Positions 23,521 to 33,822 of a DNA stretch of 64,000 nucleotides are shown piece after piece (the first letter of the stretch is position 1; each line of letters opens with the position of its first letter). The notes under the pieces were generated by a model. That model was not told the DNA's origin. It was given only the letters and a program-made list of their open reading frames with translations, and ran no database searches. Source of the DNA: Datura wrightii (lineage: Eukaryota > Streptophyta > Magnoliopsida > Solanales > Solanaceae). The stretch spans positions 89,491,501 to 89,555,500 of the forward strand of contig JASDFA010000001.1 in assembly GCA_035772735.1 (NCBI GenBank), given 5' to 3'. Both the position numbers and the translations under genes were made by a program.

Positions 23521-24855
23521 AAAGAAGAGTTCCCAGATGAGCAGCTCTTGGCAATAAGGGAAGCTGAAATCCCTTGGTATGCAGACATTGTGAATTTTCT
23601 GGTAAGTGGAGTTTACCCACCGAAGGCTACGGCTCAGCAAAGAAAGAAGTTGGGACATGATTGCAGGTATTACATATGGGAAGAGCCGTATTTGTTTAAG
23701 CAGGGACCGGATCAAGTGATGAGACGATGCATCCTAGAGAGCCAGATTGCAGAAGTATTGAGGAGTTGTCACTCATCATTGTATGGAGGGCACCACAGAG
23801 GAGAGCGGACAGCTCACAAGGTGCTCCAGTCAGGTTTCTTTTGGCCTACACTATTCAGAGATTCTATAGCATACGTAAAAATGTGTGATAGATGTCAAAG
23901 AACAGGCATAATTGGTAGAAGACAGGAGATGCCACTGCAGCAGATATTAGAAGTGGAGATTTTTGATGTATGGGGAATAGACTTCATGGGCCCGTTTCCA
24001 CCGTCATTTGGTAATCGTTACATCTTGGTAGCGGTTGACTAATCTAAGTGGGTAGAGGCAACAACTTGTCCCAGGAATGACAACAAGGTGGTGAAGAAAT
24101 TTTAGAAAAAGCAAATTTTCACCAGGTTCGGGACACCCCAAGCTATTATTAGTGATGGAGGGGCTCATTTTGTAAATGCGAGTTTCAAGAACTTGCTAGC
24201 TAAGTATGGGGTGCCCCACAAGGTAGAAACAACATATCATCCCCAACCTAGTGGGAAAATGGAGGTGTCAAACAGAGAGATAAAGCAGATCCTACAGAAG
24301 ACAGTGAATGCACAACGAATTGATTGGTCAAGCAAACTTGACGATGCGTTGTGGGCTTATAGAACTGCATACAAGACACCCATTGGGACTTCTCCGTACA
24401 AATTGGTCTATGAAAAGGCATGTCATCTTCCTGTGGAGCTAGAACATTGAGCTTTTTGGGCCTTGAGAAAGCTGAACATGGATCCAGAGCTAGCTAGGAA
24501 GAAGAGGTTGATGCAGCTCAGCGAACTAGATGAGTTTTGATGGCATGCCTACGAAAGTGCTAAATGCTACAAGGAGAAAACTAAAAGGTGGCACGACAGG
24601 CATATGGTGCATCGGATCTTTGAGCCGGGGCAAAAAGTGTTATTATTTAATTAAAGGTTGAAGCTTTTTCCAAGTAAGTTGCATTCCAAGTGGTCAGGGC
24701 CGTTTGAAGTGGTGAGAATGACCCCACATGGGGCAGTGGAGTTGTGGCAAGAAGATAGAAGTGCCACATTTTTGGTGAACAGGCAATGATGTAAGCATTA
24801 TTGGGGTGAGGACGTTATTCGAGAGAAGACGTCCATCACTTTAGAGGATGATTGA
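23521..24855 (+). pseudogene. Integrase of element E
   Basis: The HHCC zinc domain (H-x3-5-H and MCDRCQRTG, about 23770-23910) is followed by the catalytic core with D in WGIDFMGPFP (about 23970), D in IISDGGAHF (about 24145) and E in the KMEVSNREIKQ segment (about 24255). Stops break it at 24040-24042 and about 24103, and again in the C-terminal part (24448, 24538 and further). It ends TGA at 24853-24855 after a C-terminal HGAVELWQEDRS segment. Integrase joins element DNA to the genome. It is inactive here despite the conserved D,D,E. Confidence 0.86.
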
Positions 24856-24864
24856 GAATGGGTA

Positions 24865-24913
24865 GCATTGAGTCGCGATGGTAAATCAGGCGCTGCACGG
24901 GAGGCAACCCGTG
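24865..24913 (+). other. Conserved post-pol hairpin (E)
   Basis: Right after the pol stop: GAGTCGCGATGGTAAATCAGG, then stem CACGGG (24896-24901), loop AGGCAA, stem CCCGTG (24908-24913). The same block is in F (31300-31317) and C (60698-60715). A T/A-rich stretch follows. Function unknown. Confidence 0.7.
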
Positions 24914-25127
24914 ATTGTGTTGTAATAGAAGAGTAGAATTATTTTTTTTTTAAAAAAAGAAAAAGAAAAACAAAGAAAAAGAAAAAGAAAAATTGTTGCA
25001 TTGCAACCTATGATTTCTAACCAATTTCTTGTGGTGAAATGATTTTCAGGTGGAACGGAGGGAAAAAAATACAAAAAAAAGTGCAAATGAGAAAAATCAA
25101 GGTAAGAAAATAAAAAATTGGCACATT

Positions 25128-25491
25128 CCAGTGAGCCTGCGCGATGGCTCCGTGTCACGAAGGAGGGCCTCCGCGTTACCCCCCGTGACACATTGAGTTG
25201 TATTCCGGATTTTTTTAAAATTTCTAGAATACATGAGCGATGGCTCCGTGTCACGGAGGAGGGGCTCCGCATTACCCTCCGTGACACGTTGAGGTGTATT
25301 TCGCGTTGGGTCACCTCGGGTCACCGGATAACCCGCGCGAAAAACCTCTTTTAAACCCCAATTTCCTTAATTTTTTTTCCTATTTTCTCAATTCCTCCGC
25401 GACCCACACCCAAAATCCCCTTCTGCCCCAACGTGACACGGACTTAGTGATCAACTTTCTTCGAGTTTTCTTCAATTTCACCAAAGTAAAG
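25128..25491 (+). promoter_or_regulatory. Candidate internal promoter and leader of E ORF3
   Basis: Two GC-rich modules like those of the LTR lie at 25138-25196 and 25231-25283 (CGTGTCACGGAG... CTCCGTGACACG). They are followed by a second conserved GC-rich block (GGGTCACCTCGGGTCACCGG), the TATA-like TTTTAAA (25349-25355) and a pyrimidine-rich leader with a CAACGTGACACGGA phrase. The splice donor AAAG|GTATGT is at 25491/25492. The TATA-to-donor distance is 136 nt, against 134 in F and 135 in C. Activity is inferred from this shared arrangement. Confidence 0.5.
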
Positions 25492-26128
25492 GTATGTTCT
25501 TGAATTTTTCCTTATCATTGCTCAAATTTTCGATTCTTGAACATGTTTTGTGGTGAAACCTTGCCCTAAGTGAGAAATAAGCTTGAAATCAATTGAGTTA
25601 TGATTGAATGATGTTCATAGTATCGTTGTGAGTAGATTAACTCATTGGTTGCATGTTTTGTTGAAATTCTTGCGATATTGTTAGCTAGGGTTGAGGACTG
25701 AATAGGAAGAACACAAAATGCATGAAAATGTTGATAAATTGGGTTGTACATGTTATTTGAAGTGCAATGTATTGTGATTGATGTTGAATATGCTAAGTTA
25801 GAAGGATTTTCGGGAGAATGCAAATGGAGAATTACATAGGTTGTTGTGAAAAAATCAAATTTGCAAAGTGCTAATAATGATGCAATTGAATCGATGGAGA
25901 AATTTTTATTCATTGTACAAAGTCTGAGTAGTACAAAGTAATTGTTCTATCGACGTATATGAATGCACTAAGCATATTGAATGCTAAGAATGGAAAAATC
26001 ATAAATGTCTTATCGAATGGTGTTGATTGCGGCTAAAGACTAAGTGTGGGGTGATCTAATTAAACCCAACCTTAGTTGTAGCTAATTATTACTTGAATAA
26101 CATTGGGACTGTATGTTTGAATGTACAG
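25492..26128 (+). other. Predicted 5' UTR intron of E ORF3
   Basis: 637 bp between donor GTATGT and acceptor AATGTACAG|GAACA, 5 nt before the ATG at 26134. It contains a PPT-like TAAGTGTGGGG at 26041-26051, as the introns of F and C do at the same place. No coding content. Confidence 0.5.
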
Positions 26129-26133
26129 GAACA

Positions 26134-26982
26134 ATGTCAGGAAGACATGACAAGGGAAAGGGCGCATCCACATTTGGAACCAGCAGAAAGAGGGTAAGAT
26201 TGGGGACAGCAGTTCCAGCAGCACTAGCAGTTCCTAGAGGTCAACGCCGACAATACGGAACCAGATGGGTGACTGATGAGGAGAAGAAGTGGTATGCTAA
26301 ACATAAAGAAACCAAATACTTCCCCGAGGAGCAGATAGCACGGGAACCACTAGCACAAGAATTCCCGCGGATTGTACATAGGATTGACACCGCTGGGCTA
26401 AACTTCATTTTCGAAGAACCTAGGGAGTGCAATATACATCTTATCCGAGAGTTCTATGCCAATTGGAACCCGACCTTACGCAGCCACACCATAAAAATTA
26501 GAGGACAGGTAATTACCTTTGAGCCCTACCACTTGAATGCAATCCTAGGGGCGCAGGACACAGACGCTCATGTCCTCCGTCAGCTGAACATCACTCCACC
26601 CTATGCGGACATTAGACGCACCTTATGTGGAGCCCGATCGACAGCCAGGTGGGGTAGGCACAAGGAGAGGGGCTACCATGAGACATTTCCCTATTCTCAG
26701 ATGAACAGGGAGGCCCGAATTTGGTTGAAGATTGTTTGTTCATGCCTGATCCCGGGGGTGCACATGACAGATGTCACCCGGGATAGAGTTTTCTTGGTGT
26801 ATGCCCTGATGAAGGGGTTGGAAATCAATGTTGGGGCGGTGATCATCTCCACCATGAAGAGAGCCCGACTACATCAGGGGCAAAGATACGGGTTCGGTGG
26901 TCTGCTTACCACGTTCCTGAGGGGCCACAATATTTAGGAGGAGGCCCTAGATTACATCCCTCAGATCGACAGGCGTGCCTTG
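26134..26982 (+). pseudogene. ORF3 of element E, N-terminal part (cut by element F)
   Basis: The ATG at 26134 (M-S-G-R-H-D-K-G-K-G) is preferred over an upstream ATG at 26113, which lies before the predicted acceptor. The basic N-terminus with GTSRKRVRLG is followed by the core shared with F and C (REFYANWNPTLRSHTIKIRG, ITPPYADIRRTLCGARSTAR, PGVHMTDVTRDRVF, GLEINVGAVIISTMKRARL). One stop lies at 26935-26937. Homology runs on to 26982, where element F inserts. The rest is at 37038-37331. The family is the one I know as the putative plant transposon protein domain found after pol in Athila-like elements. Its function is unknown. Confidence 0.82.
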
Positions 26983-28401
26983 TGATCTTGGGCAAATTTA
27001 TATGCCCAAGTGATACTCAAAAGTACCATTTTCGCCTTGTTTATCTACCAATGTGTATACATTTAATGTAATTGGAAATAAAATGTGAATTTATACTAAC
27101 CAACATGCTTAGCATTGTTTTGCAGGTAAAATGTAATTTCGGGAAGCTAAAATGCATGTTGGAGGATATCGGGGTTGGACTTGGATGCGAGCAAGGGACA
27201 AAGCATTGGACAACATGAAGTAAAGGGGCTCCGCGATGGAGTCGTGACACGCTGCCATCGCGGAGGCCTTCTGCCTGGATAGGGAAAATTCGCCCAAATT
27301 CCAGAGAGGGTCCGCATCTGGTCCATGACACGGTGTCTTGGCTCCGTGTTGCACGTCGTGCCACGTTGGGCCTTAATTCCTGCACCCCTAATTCCAGTGA
27401 GGGTCCACGTCCGTAGCGTGTCACGGAGGCAGTGCTCCGCGATGCACTCCGTGACACGTTGCTTGTTATTCCGGGAAAAATTTCCACCAGTATAAATAGA
27501 ACACTTAGGTTCATTTTTCAATATTCTGACTTGGTGGAGCAAGGACGTGGGTTACAGGCAGTTGAGGGACGAAAATATCAGGGTTTTTTCTCTCTTTCTT
27601 TCTTCTTTAATTCAATTGCTTGTATGATTAACACTCATTTTATGATGTTTAATCCACAAATGAGTGGCTAATTCCTCTTCTTGCTGAGGTTATGAACAAT
27701 TGTGATGAAATGTGATCATTGATTCTTTGGTTTTTCATCTTTTCTTCCATGTTGTTCTATTAATTCTTGTTCTTACTGCATTAATGTGTGGCCTACATTA
27801 ATGTACATCTAAAAAGTCCGGTTTCACTTGAGAGAGCAAGAAATTGGAAAGTTGTGAATTAATAGGATATGTTCTTTACTTGATTTGGGAAAATTGGGAA
27901 TTGATTTACTTTCAGGATATAAATATACCTAAAAGTCATATTAGTCAATTTAGGAACTGGATTTGTATGGCTAGAACATGAATTGCATTTAATCACAGAA
28001 ATGTAGGTGGATGGTTCATGATTCTTAAGTGAGGTTAAATACGAGAGTTTTAATCTCTTGGCAATAGTTCTTGGCTAGCAACTGGAGGAAAAGATTAACC
28101 AAATTATGATGATAATCAATTTCATTACATGTTCGTTTAACCTCAGGATGCTCTCATTCATAGTTCAGACTCAAAGTAGATAATTGTTTTAGCTTTAGTA
28201 TAAAAAATTAGAAAACAAAATATCAAACTTTTGGTTACACTGTTGTCTGCATTTTTAGAAGTAAAATATAGTACACTTGGGCAGATTGCACTTCATCCAA
28301 GTCTCTGTGGGATCGATACTTGGCTTACTAAAGCCACTTTACTACTTGTTCGACCACGTGCACTTGTGTGTCATTTTATATACCCACAAATCACGTGAAC
28401 A
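26983..28401 (+). repeat. 5' LTR of element F
   Basis: Starts TGATCTTGGGC, ends CACGTGAACA. Visible are the terminal inverted repeat CTTGGGCA...TGCCCAAG, an 11-bp hairpin CTCCGCGATGG/CCATCGCGGAG (27229-27239 and 27255-27265) and the 12-bp palindrome CGTGTCACGGAG/CTCCGTGACACG (27417-27428 and 27447-27458). TATTCCGGGAAAAA is followed by TATAAATA at 27491-27498, so transcription should start shortly after about 27520. Confidence 0.93.
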
Positions 28402-28407
28402 AGTTTT

Positions 28408-28425
28408 TGGCGTCGTTGCCGGGGA
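28408..28425 (+). other. Primer-binding site of F (tRNA-Asp-like)
   Basis: TGGCGTCGTTGCCGGGGA, 6 nt after the LTR. It has one change from the tRNA-Asp complement, and is the same sequence as in C. Confidence 0.88.
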
Positions 28426-28553
28426 CTTGGCAATTGGTGAATTTGTTTTAAGTGTTAATTTACTATATTTTTATTTTCTTAGTGTTGACAACTTGGTCTT
28501 AGCCTCTATTTTGTAGACTTAATTGCTGTTGAACACTGGCAAGAGACAAGGAG

Positions 28554-31260
28554 ATGGTGGAATCGTATTTAGAGCCAGAAAGAATATTTCACAGTAAACA
28601 GAGACTAAATCCAGCAATGAAGGATGTGGTGAGGAACGAAATAATCAAGTGGCTTGATGCAGGTGTGGTCTACCCGATTTCAGACAGTGAATGGGTCAGC
28701 CTCGTTCAGTGTGTTCCAAAGAAAGGGGGGATGACTGTGGTCACCAATGAGAAAAATGAGTTGATTCCTACCTGAACCGTCACAGGCTGGCAGATTTGCA
28801 TGGATTACAGGAAGCTTAATAAAGCCACGAGGAAAGATCATTACCCCATCCCGTTTATTGATCAAATATTGGATAGGTTGGCGGGACAGGAATATTATTG
28901 CTTCCTTGATGGGTACTCTGGTTATAACCAAATAGCCATAGCTCCGGAGGATCAAGAGAAGACTACTTTTACCTGTCCTTATGGGACGTATGCTTTCAGG
29001 CGAATGCCGTTTAGGTTATGCAATGCACCCGCCACATTCCAGAGATGCATGATGGCTATTTTCCATGACATGGTGGAGGATTTTGTTGAGGTATTTATGG
29101 ATGATTTTTCTGTTTTCGGTAATTCGTTTTCTACTTGTTTGCAGAATCTTGACAGGGTGCTGGCTCGCGGTGAGGAATCCAACCTTGTATTAAATTGGGA
29201 GAAATGCCACTTCTTAGTGAAGGAGGGTATTGTCCTTGGCCACAAAGTGTCTCAAAAGGGGTTGGAAGTCGATCATGCTAAGATCGAGGTTATTGAAAAG
29301 TTGCCACCACCTGTGTCAGTGAAAGGTGTGCATAGTTTTCTTGGGCATGCAGGATTCTACAGACGATTCATCAAAAACTTTTCCAAAATTTCTTGACCAC
29401 TATGCAGATTGCTAGAAAAAGAGGTGAAGTTTGAGTTGAATGATGAGTGTGTTAAAGCATTTGAAGAGTTGAAGCAGTAATTGATAGAAGCACCTATCCT
29501 CACTTCTCCGAACTGGGAACAACCATTTGAGCTGATGTGTGATGCCAGTGATGTGGCTGTGGGAGCCGTATTGGGGCAAAGAAAAAATAGAATCTTTCAT
29601 TCGATTCATTATGCAAGCAAAACGCTGAATACAGCCCAAAGAAATTACACAGTCACAGAGAAGGAAATGCTAGCCTTGGTGTTTGCATTTGACAAATTCA
29701 GGTCCTATTTGGTGGGTTCGAAAGTTGTGGTGTACACAGACCATGCAGCGATTCGGTACCTATTTAACAAGAAAGATGCTAAGCCTAGGTTGATCAGATA
29801 GATCTTGTTGTTGTAGGAGTTCGACCTTGAGATCAAAGACAGAAAGGGGAGCGAGAATCAGGTAGCAGATCACCTATCACGATTGGAAAGCCGGTCGCAT
29901 GTGATGGAAAGTGATAACATAAATGAAGAGTTCCCAGATGAGAAACTCTTGGCAATTGGGGAAGCTGAAGTTCCCTGGTACGCAAACATAGTCAACATGC
30001 TAGTGAGCGGAGTCTACCCACCTGAGGCAACAGACCAGCAAAGAAGGAAATTGAGGCATGATTGCCGGCACTTTGTTTGGGATGAACCATACTTATTTAA
30101 ACAAGGACCAAATCAGGTAATGAGAAGATGCATCCCAGAGAGTCAGATTATAGAGGTGTTGAGGGGCTGTCATTCTTTATTGTATGGGGGTCATCACGGA
30201 GGCGAGAGAACAACACACAAGGTTCTACAGTCAGGTTTCTTTTGGCCGACACTGTTCAGAGACTCTATGGCGTATGTCAAAATGTGTGATAGATGTCAGC
30301 GTACAGGAGCAATTGGCAGAAGACAAGAGATGCCGCTGCAGAATATACTGGAAGTTGAGCCCTTTGATGTATGGGGCATTGATTTCATGGGCCCATTCCC
30401 ACTGTCATTTGGTAATCGTTACATCTTGGTGGCCGTAGATTATGTATCAAAATGGGTGGAAGCAATAGCTTGTCCCAGGAATGAACACAAGGTAGTAACG
30501 AAGTTTGTGAAAAAACATATCCTCACCAGGTTCGGGACACCCCGAGCCATTATCAGCGATGGAGGGGCTCATTTTGTCAATGCAAGTTTCAAGAAACTAC
30601 TAGCCAAGTATGGGGTGCGGCACAAAGTGGCGACAGCATACCACCCCCAAACTAGTGGGCAAGTAGAGGTGTCAAATAGAGAAGTGAAGCAGATTCTCCA
30701 GAAAATGGTAAATACACAACGAAATGATTGGTCAAGCAAACTTGATCATGCGTTGTGGGTGTACAGAACTGCTTACAAGACACCGATTGGAACCTCACCG
30801 TACCGACTGGTCTATGGCAAAGTGTGTCATCTTCCAGTGGATCTAGAGCATCGAGCCTTCTGGGCTGTCAGGAAGCTAAATATGGACTTAGAGCTGGCGG
30901 GCAAGAAGAGACTAATGCAGCTCAGTGAACTTGAAGAGTTCCGCTGGCATGCCTATGAGAGTGCCAAGTACTACAAGGAAAGAACGAAAAGATGGCATGA
31001 CAAGCATGTGGTGCATCGCATTTTTGAGCCGGGATAGAAAGTCTTGCTCTTCAATTCAAGATTGAAGTTGTTTCCAGGAAAGCTGAGGTCTAAATGGTCG
31101 GGACCATTTGAAGTGGTGAGAATGACCCCGCACGGGGCGGTAGAGTTGCGGCAAGAAGATCGGAGTGCCACATTCTTAGTAAATGGCCAGAGGTGTAAGC
31201 ACTACTAGGGGAAGGACGGTGATTTAAGAGAAATCGTCCATTACCCTAGAGGACAATTGA
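28554..31260 (+). pseudogene. Pol of element F (RT-RNase H-INT) fused to the first Gag codons
   Basis: The ATG at 28554 gives the Gag start M-V-E-S-Y-L-E-P-E-R, joined after about 13 codons straight to RT (QRLNPAMKDVV). The rest of gag and all of PR are deleted. RT has FLDGYSGYNQIAIAP and the FMDD box (about 29090-29110). RNase H has LMCDASDVAVGAVLGQ and YTDHAAIRYLF. Integrase (29883-31037 open) has the HHCC finger, WGIDFMGPFP, IISDGGAHF and SGQVEVSNREVK, giving D,D,E. In-frame stops occur near 28773, 29394, 29477, 29800, 29815, 31035 and 31205. Integrase and RNase H are otherwise well kept. Not functional as a polyprotein. Confidence 0.88.
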
Positions 31261-31269
31261 GCTGAATGA

Positions 31270-31317
31270 CGTCGAGCCGCGACGGTAAATCAGGCACTGC
31301 ACGGGAGGCAACCCGTG
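31270..31317 (+). other. Conserved post-pol hairpin (F)
   Basis: GTCGAGCCGCGACGGTAAAT leads into stem CACGGG (31300-31305), loop AGGCAA, stem CCCGTG (31312-31317), followed by an A then T-rich run. Starts 10 nt after the pol stop. Confidence 0.72.
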
Positions 31318-31564
31318 AAAAAATTTTCTTTCTTTTTGTAAAGTGTAAATAGATTTTTCTTTTCTTTCTCTTTTTCTTTTTCTTGATTGACTCCAAAAAA
31401 TTTTTGTTTTAGTTTTTGTTTTATTTGTATTTACAGTGAAACCTATAATTCTAACCAATTTTGTATAGTGAGATGAATTTCAGGTCAAATGGAGGAAAAT
31501 ATGCATGGAATCGCGAAGGAAAAGTCGAGGTATGAAAAATTAATAAAAAGTGGCAACCAGTGAG

Positions 31565-31918
31565 CTGAGGCGACAACTCCGTGTCACGGAGGTGGACCTC
31601 CGCGTTACCTTCGTGACACGTTGAGGTATAATCCGGAAATTTTAAAAATTTCCAGAACAGTCTCGCGATGGCTCCGTGTCACGGAGGCAGTGCACCGCGA
31701 TGCACTCCGTGACACGTTGCCTTGTATATCGCGGCAGGTCACACCGGGTCGCCGGGTGACCCGCGCGATTTCCTTACTTTTTAACCCCGAAAACTCTCCC
31801 TTTTCCCTCATTTTTTAATCTCTCCGTGACCAAACCCCCCAAAAACCCATCCCCCATCAACGTGACACGGAGTAAGGCAAGAAATTCAACAAGTTTTCGT
31901 CAATTCTTCGAAGTCAAG
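31565..31918 (+). promoter_or_regulatory. Candidate internal promoter and leader of F ORF3
   Basis: A module copied from the LTR: arms CGTGTCACGGAG (31675-31686) and CTCCGTGACACG (31705-31716) with an 18-nt spacer. Over about 44 nt the module differs at one position from F's own LTR (27419-27462). An additional weaker module is at 31580-31625. Then come GGGTCGCCGGGTGACCC, TATA-like TTTTTAA (31778-31784), a C/T-rich leader and the donor CAAG|GTATGT (31918/31919). Confidence 0.52.
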
Positions 31919-32608
31919 GTATGTTTTCCGATTTCCTTTCAAATTCTTGTCGATTTTCTTCGATATTAAGCATGGGAGGTAACCTAAATTGCCCTAAGTA
32001 GAAATTAATCATGAATTCGAGTTAATTGTTGTTGATGAGTGTTCGGAATGTCGTTATGATTGCTTGAACTAGTCAATTGCATAAATTAATCGAATTTGCT
32101 TGATAATATCAATTCTAGGGTTTGTTTTGAAATTTGAGGTTGAAAATGTAGTGAACTTGTGAATTTCATGCCGGGAGGTAAATGTTGAATGAGATGAGTC
32201 GATGTACTAATTGTTAGGATGTTAATAGAACGACGGATTCTCGGGTTAAGGGAATGTTGAAATTTGTAAGAATTTGGTTGGTTGTATAGGTTCGTGTAGA
32301 TAAATTTTTGTTGTTGGTTTTGTTTCTTTGTTTTACTTTGCTAAGTGCGATGGGTAAAAAGTTAGCGATGGTAGTGATTGTGATTAGCTGTACGAAGTCT
32401 GAGTAGTACGCAGAAGATATACCATCGAATTTTTTGGACGCACTAAGCATGATTGTATAGTTGTTTATTGTGTGTAAATAAAGATAATCTTGCCGTAGTG
32501 TTGTAACTGTAGCTAAGGACTAAGTGTGGGGTAACTTAGCGTAACCCGACCTTAGCCGAAGTTAATATCCATTAGCTTAACATTGATCTTGTCTACTTGG
32601 GTTGACAG
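31919..32608 (+). other. Predicted 5' UTR intron of F ORF3
   Basis: 690 bp, donor GTATGT, acceptor GGGTTGACAG|GTAAA, 5 nt from the ATG at 32614. It carries TAAGTGTGGGG at 32521-32531. The first bases of the next exon (GTAMA before ATG) are shared with B and C. Confidence 0.52.
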
Positions 32609-32613
32609 GTAAA

Positions 32614-33822
32614 ATGGCAAGCCGACAAGAGAAAGGGAAAGGCGCATCAACTTCGGGCGCCGGAAGGAAGCGAATCAGACTGGGCACAGCAGTCCCAGCT
32701 GCACCAGCAGTTCCATGCGGCCAACGCCGCCAATACGGAACGAGATGGGTGATTGATGAGGGGAAAAAGTGGTACGCGAAGCACAAAGAAAACAAATATT
32801 TCCCCGAGGAGCATATAGCACAGGAACCATTAGCACAGGAGTTCCCTAGGATAGTCCACCGGATCGAGGCAGCTGGGCTCAATTTCATATTTGAGGAGCC
32901 CAAGGAATGTAATTTGCTCTTGGTTCGGGAATTTTATGCCAATTGGAACCCGACGATCAGAAGTCACACCATCAAGATCAGAGGGCAAATAGTCACCTTG
33001 GAGCCCCACCACCTCAATGCCATCATAGGAGCGCGGGACACAGACGCCCACGTACTTCGACAGCTGAACATTACCCCACCATATGCAGATATCAGACGCA
33101 CATTGTGTGGGACTCGATCGACAGCTAGATGGAGCAGACACAAAGAGAGGGGTTACCACCAGACTTTGCCATATTCACAGATGAACAGGGAAGCCCGAAT
33201 CTGGATGAAGATAGTCTGCTCATGCCTAATCCCGGGGGTACATATGACAGATGTAACCCGGGATCGTTTATGCCTGTTGTACGCCCTGATGAAAAGGCTG
33301 GAAATCAATGTGGGGGCGGTAATTATCTCCGCCATGAAGAGAGCCCGGTTGCACCAGGGGCACAGTTATGGCTTTGGTGGACTACTCACCACCTTCCTCA
33401 GGGGCCTAGATGTCGAGGAGGAGGCCCTTGACTATATCCCGCAGATGGAGCGGCGGGCCTTAGATGTTACTAAAACTAAGGCTCCAGACACCACCCATGG
33501 GCCAGTGCTTACACTTGGCGAGCGGCATGCTCGTGACGACCAGTATATGGCTCGGATGTATGGGATGAAGATGCTCCAACTGAGGATAGGTGGGAGGCCG
33601 GCGACAGAGGAGGAGCTATGGCAGCTCGAGCTAGACTACCCCTTCGGCAAAAACGCCAGGGCTCTATGCCGAGTGGGGCCAGCATTTGTAGAGCCCACAG
33701 ATGATGATGTCCCCACAGACGAGGAGACACGTCGGGAGGACTCCGATGTGGAGTCCGATGATGACGACGGAGGCGACTCGGACATGGGAGATGAAGCAGC
33801 AGCACCCGATGAAGAAGTGTAA
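32614..33822 (+). CDS. ORF3 protein of element F (putative plant transposon protein family)
   Basis: 402 codons, open throughout. The start is the first ATG after the predicted acceptor (M-A-S-R-Q-E-K-G-K-G). Residues 1-35 are basic with GRKRIRLG, a possible nuclear signal. The core (about 40-300) contains FYANWNPTIRSHTIKIRG, ITPPYADIRRTLCGTRST, MNREARIWMKIVCSCLIPG, VHMTDVTRD and INVGAVIISAMKRARL. The last ~45 residues are very acidic (EETRREDSDVESDDDDGG). No signal peptide, membrane span or Cys pairs suit an envelope. It ends three codons earlier than C's copy through a new stop. It sits 3' of pol, behind its own candidate promoter and intron. Biochemical role unknown; the charge layout would suit a nuclear or chromatin-associated protein (inference). 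Confidence 0.8.
   Translation: MASRQEKGKGASTSGAGRKRIRLGTAVPAAPAVPCGQRRQYGTRWVIDEGKKWYAKHKENKYFPEEHIAQEPLAQEFPRIVHRIEAAGLNFIFEEPKECNLLLVREFYANWNPTIRSHTIKIRGQIVTLEPHHLNAIIGARDTDAHVLRQLNITPPYADIRRTLCGTRSTARWSRHKERGYHQTLPYSQMNREARIWMKIVCSCLIPGVHMTDVTRDRLCLLYALMKRLEINVGAVIISAMKRARLHQGHSYGFGGLLTTFLRGLDVEEEALDYIPQMERRALDVTKTKAPDTTHGPVLTLGERHARDDQYMARMYGMKMLQLRIGGRPATEEELWQLELDYPFGKNARALCRVGPAFVEPTDDDVPTDEETRREDSDVESDDDDGGDSDMGDEAAAPDEEV

Noticed and set aside
25128..25300. CRISPR-like array of short repeats
   Set aside because: Repeats are imperfect, inverted, differently spaced and LTR-derived; the DNA is plant.
28408..28425. tRNA gene fragments
   Set aside because: TGGCGTCGTTGCCGGGGA and TGGTATCAGA are primer-binding sites next to LTRs; no cloverleaf.
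32614..33822. ORF3 as a retroviral-type envelope protein
   Set aside because: No signal peptide, no transmembrane segment, no Cys pattern; charged ends instead. Only its position matches.
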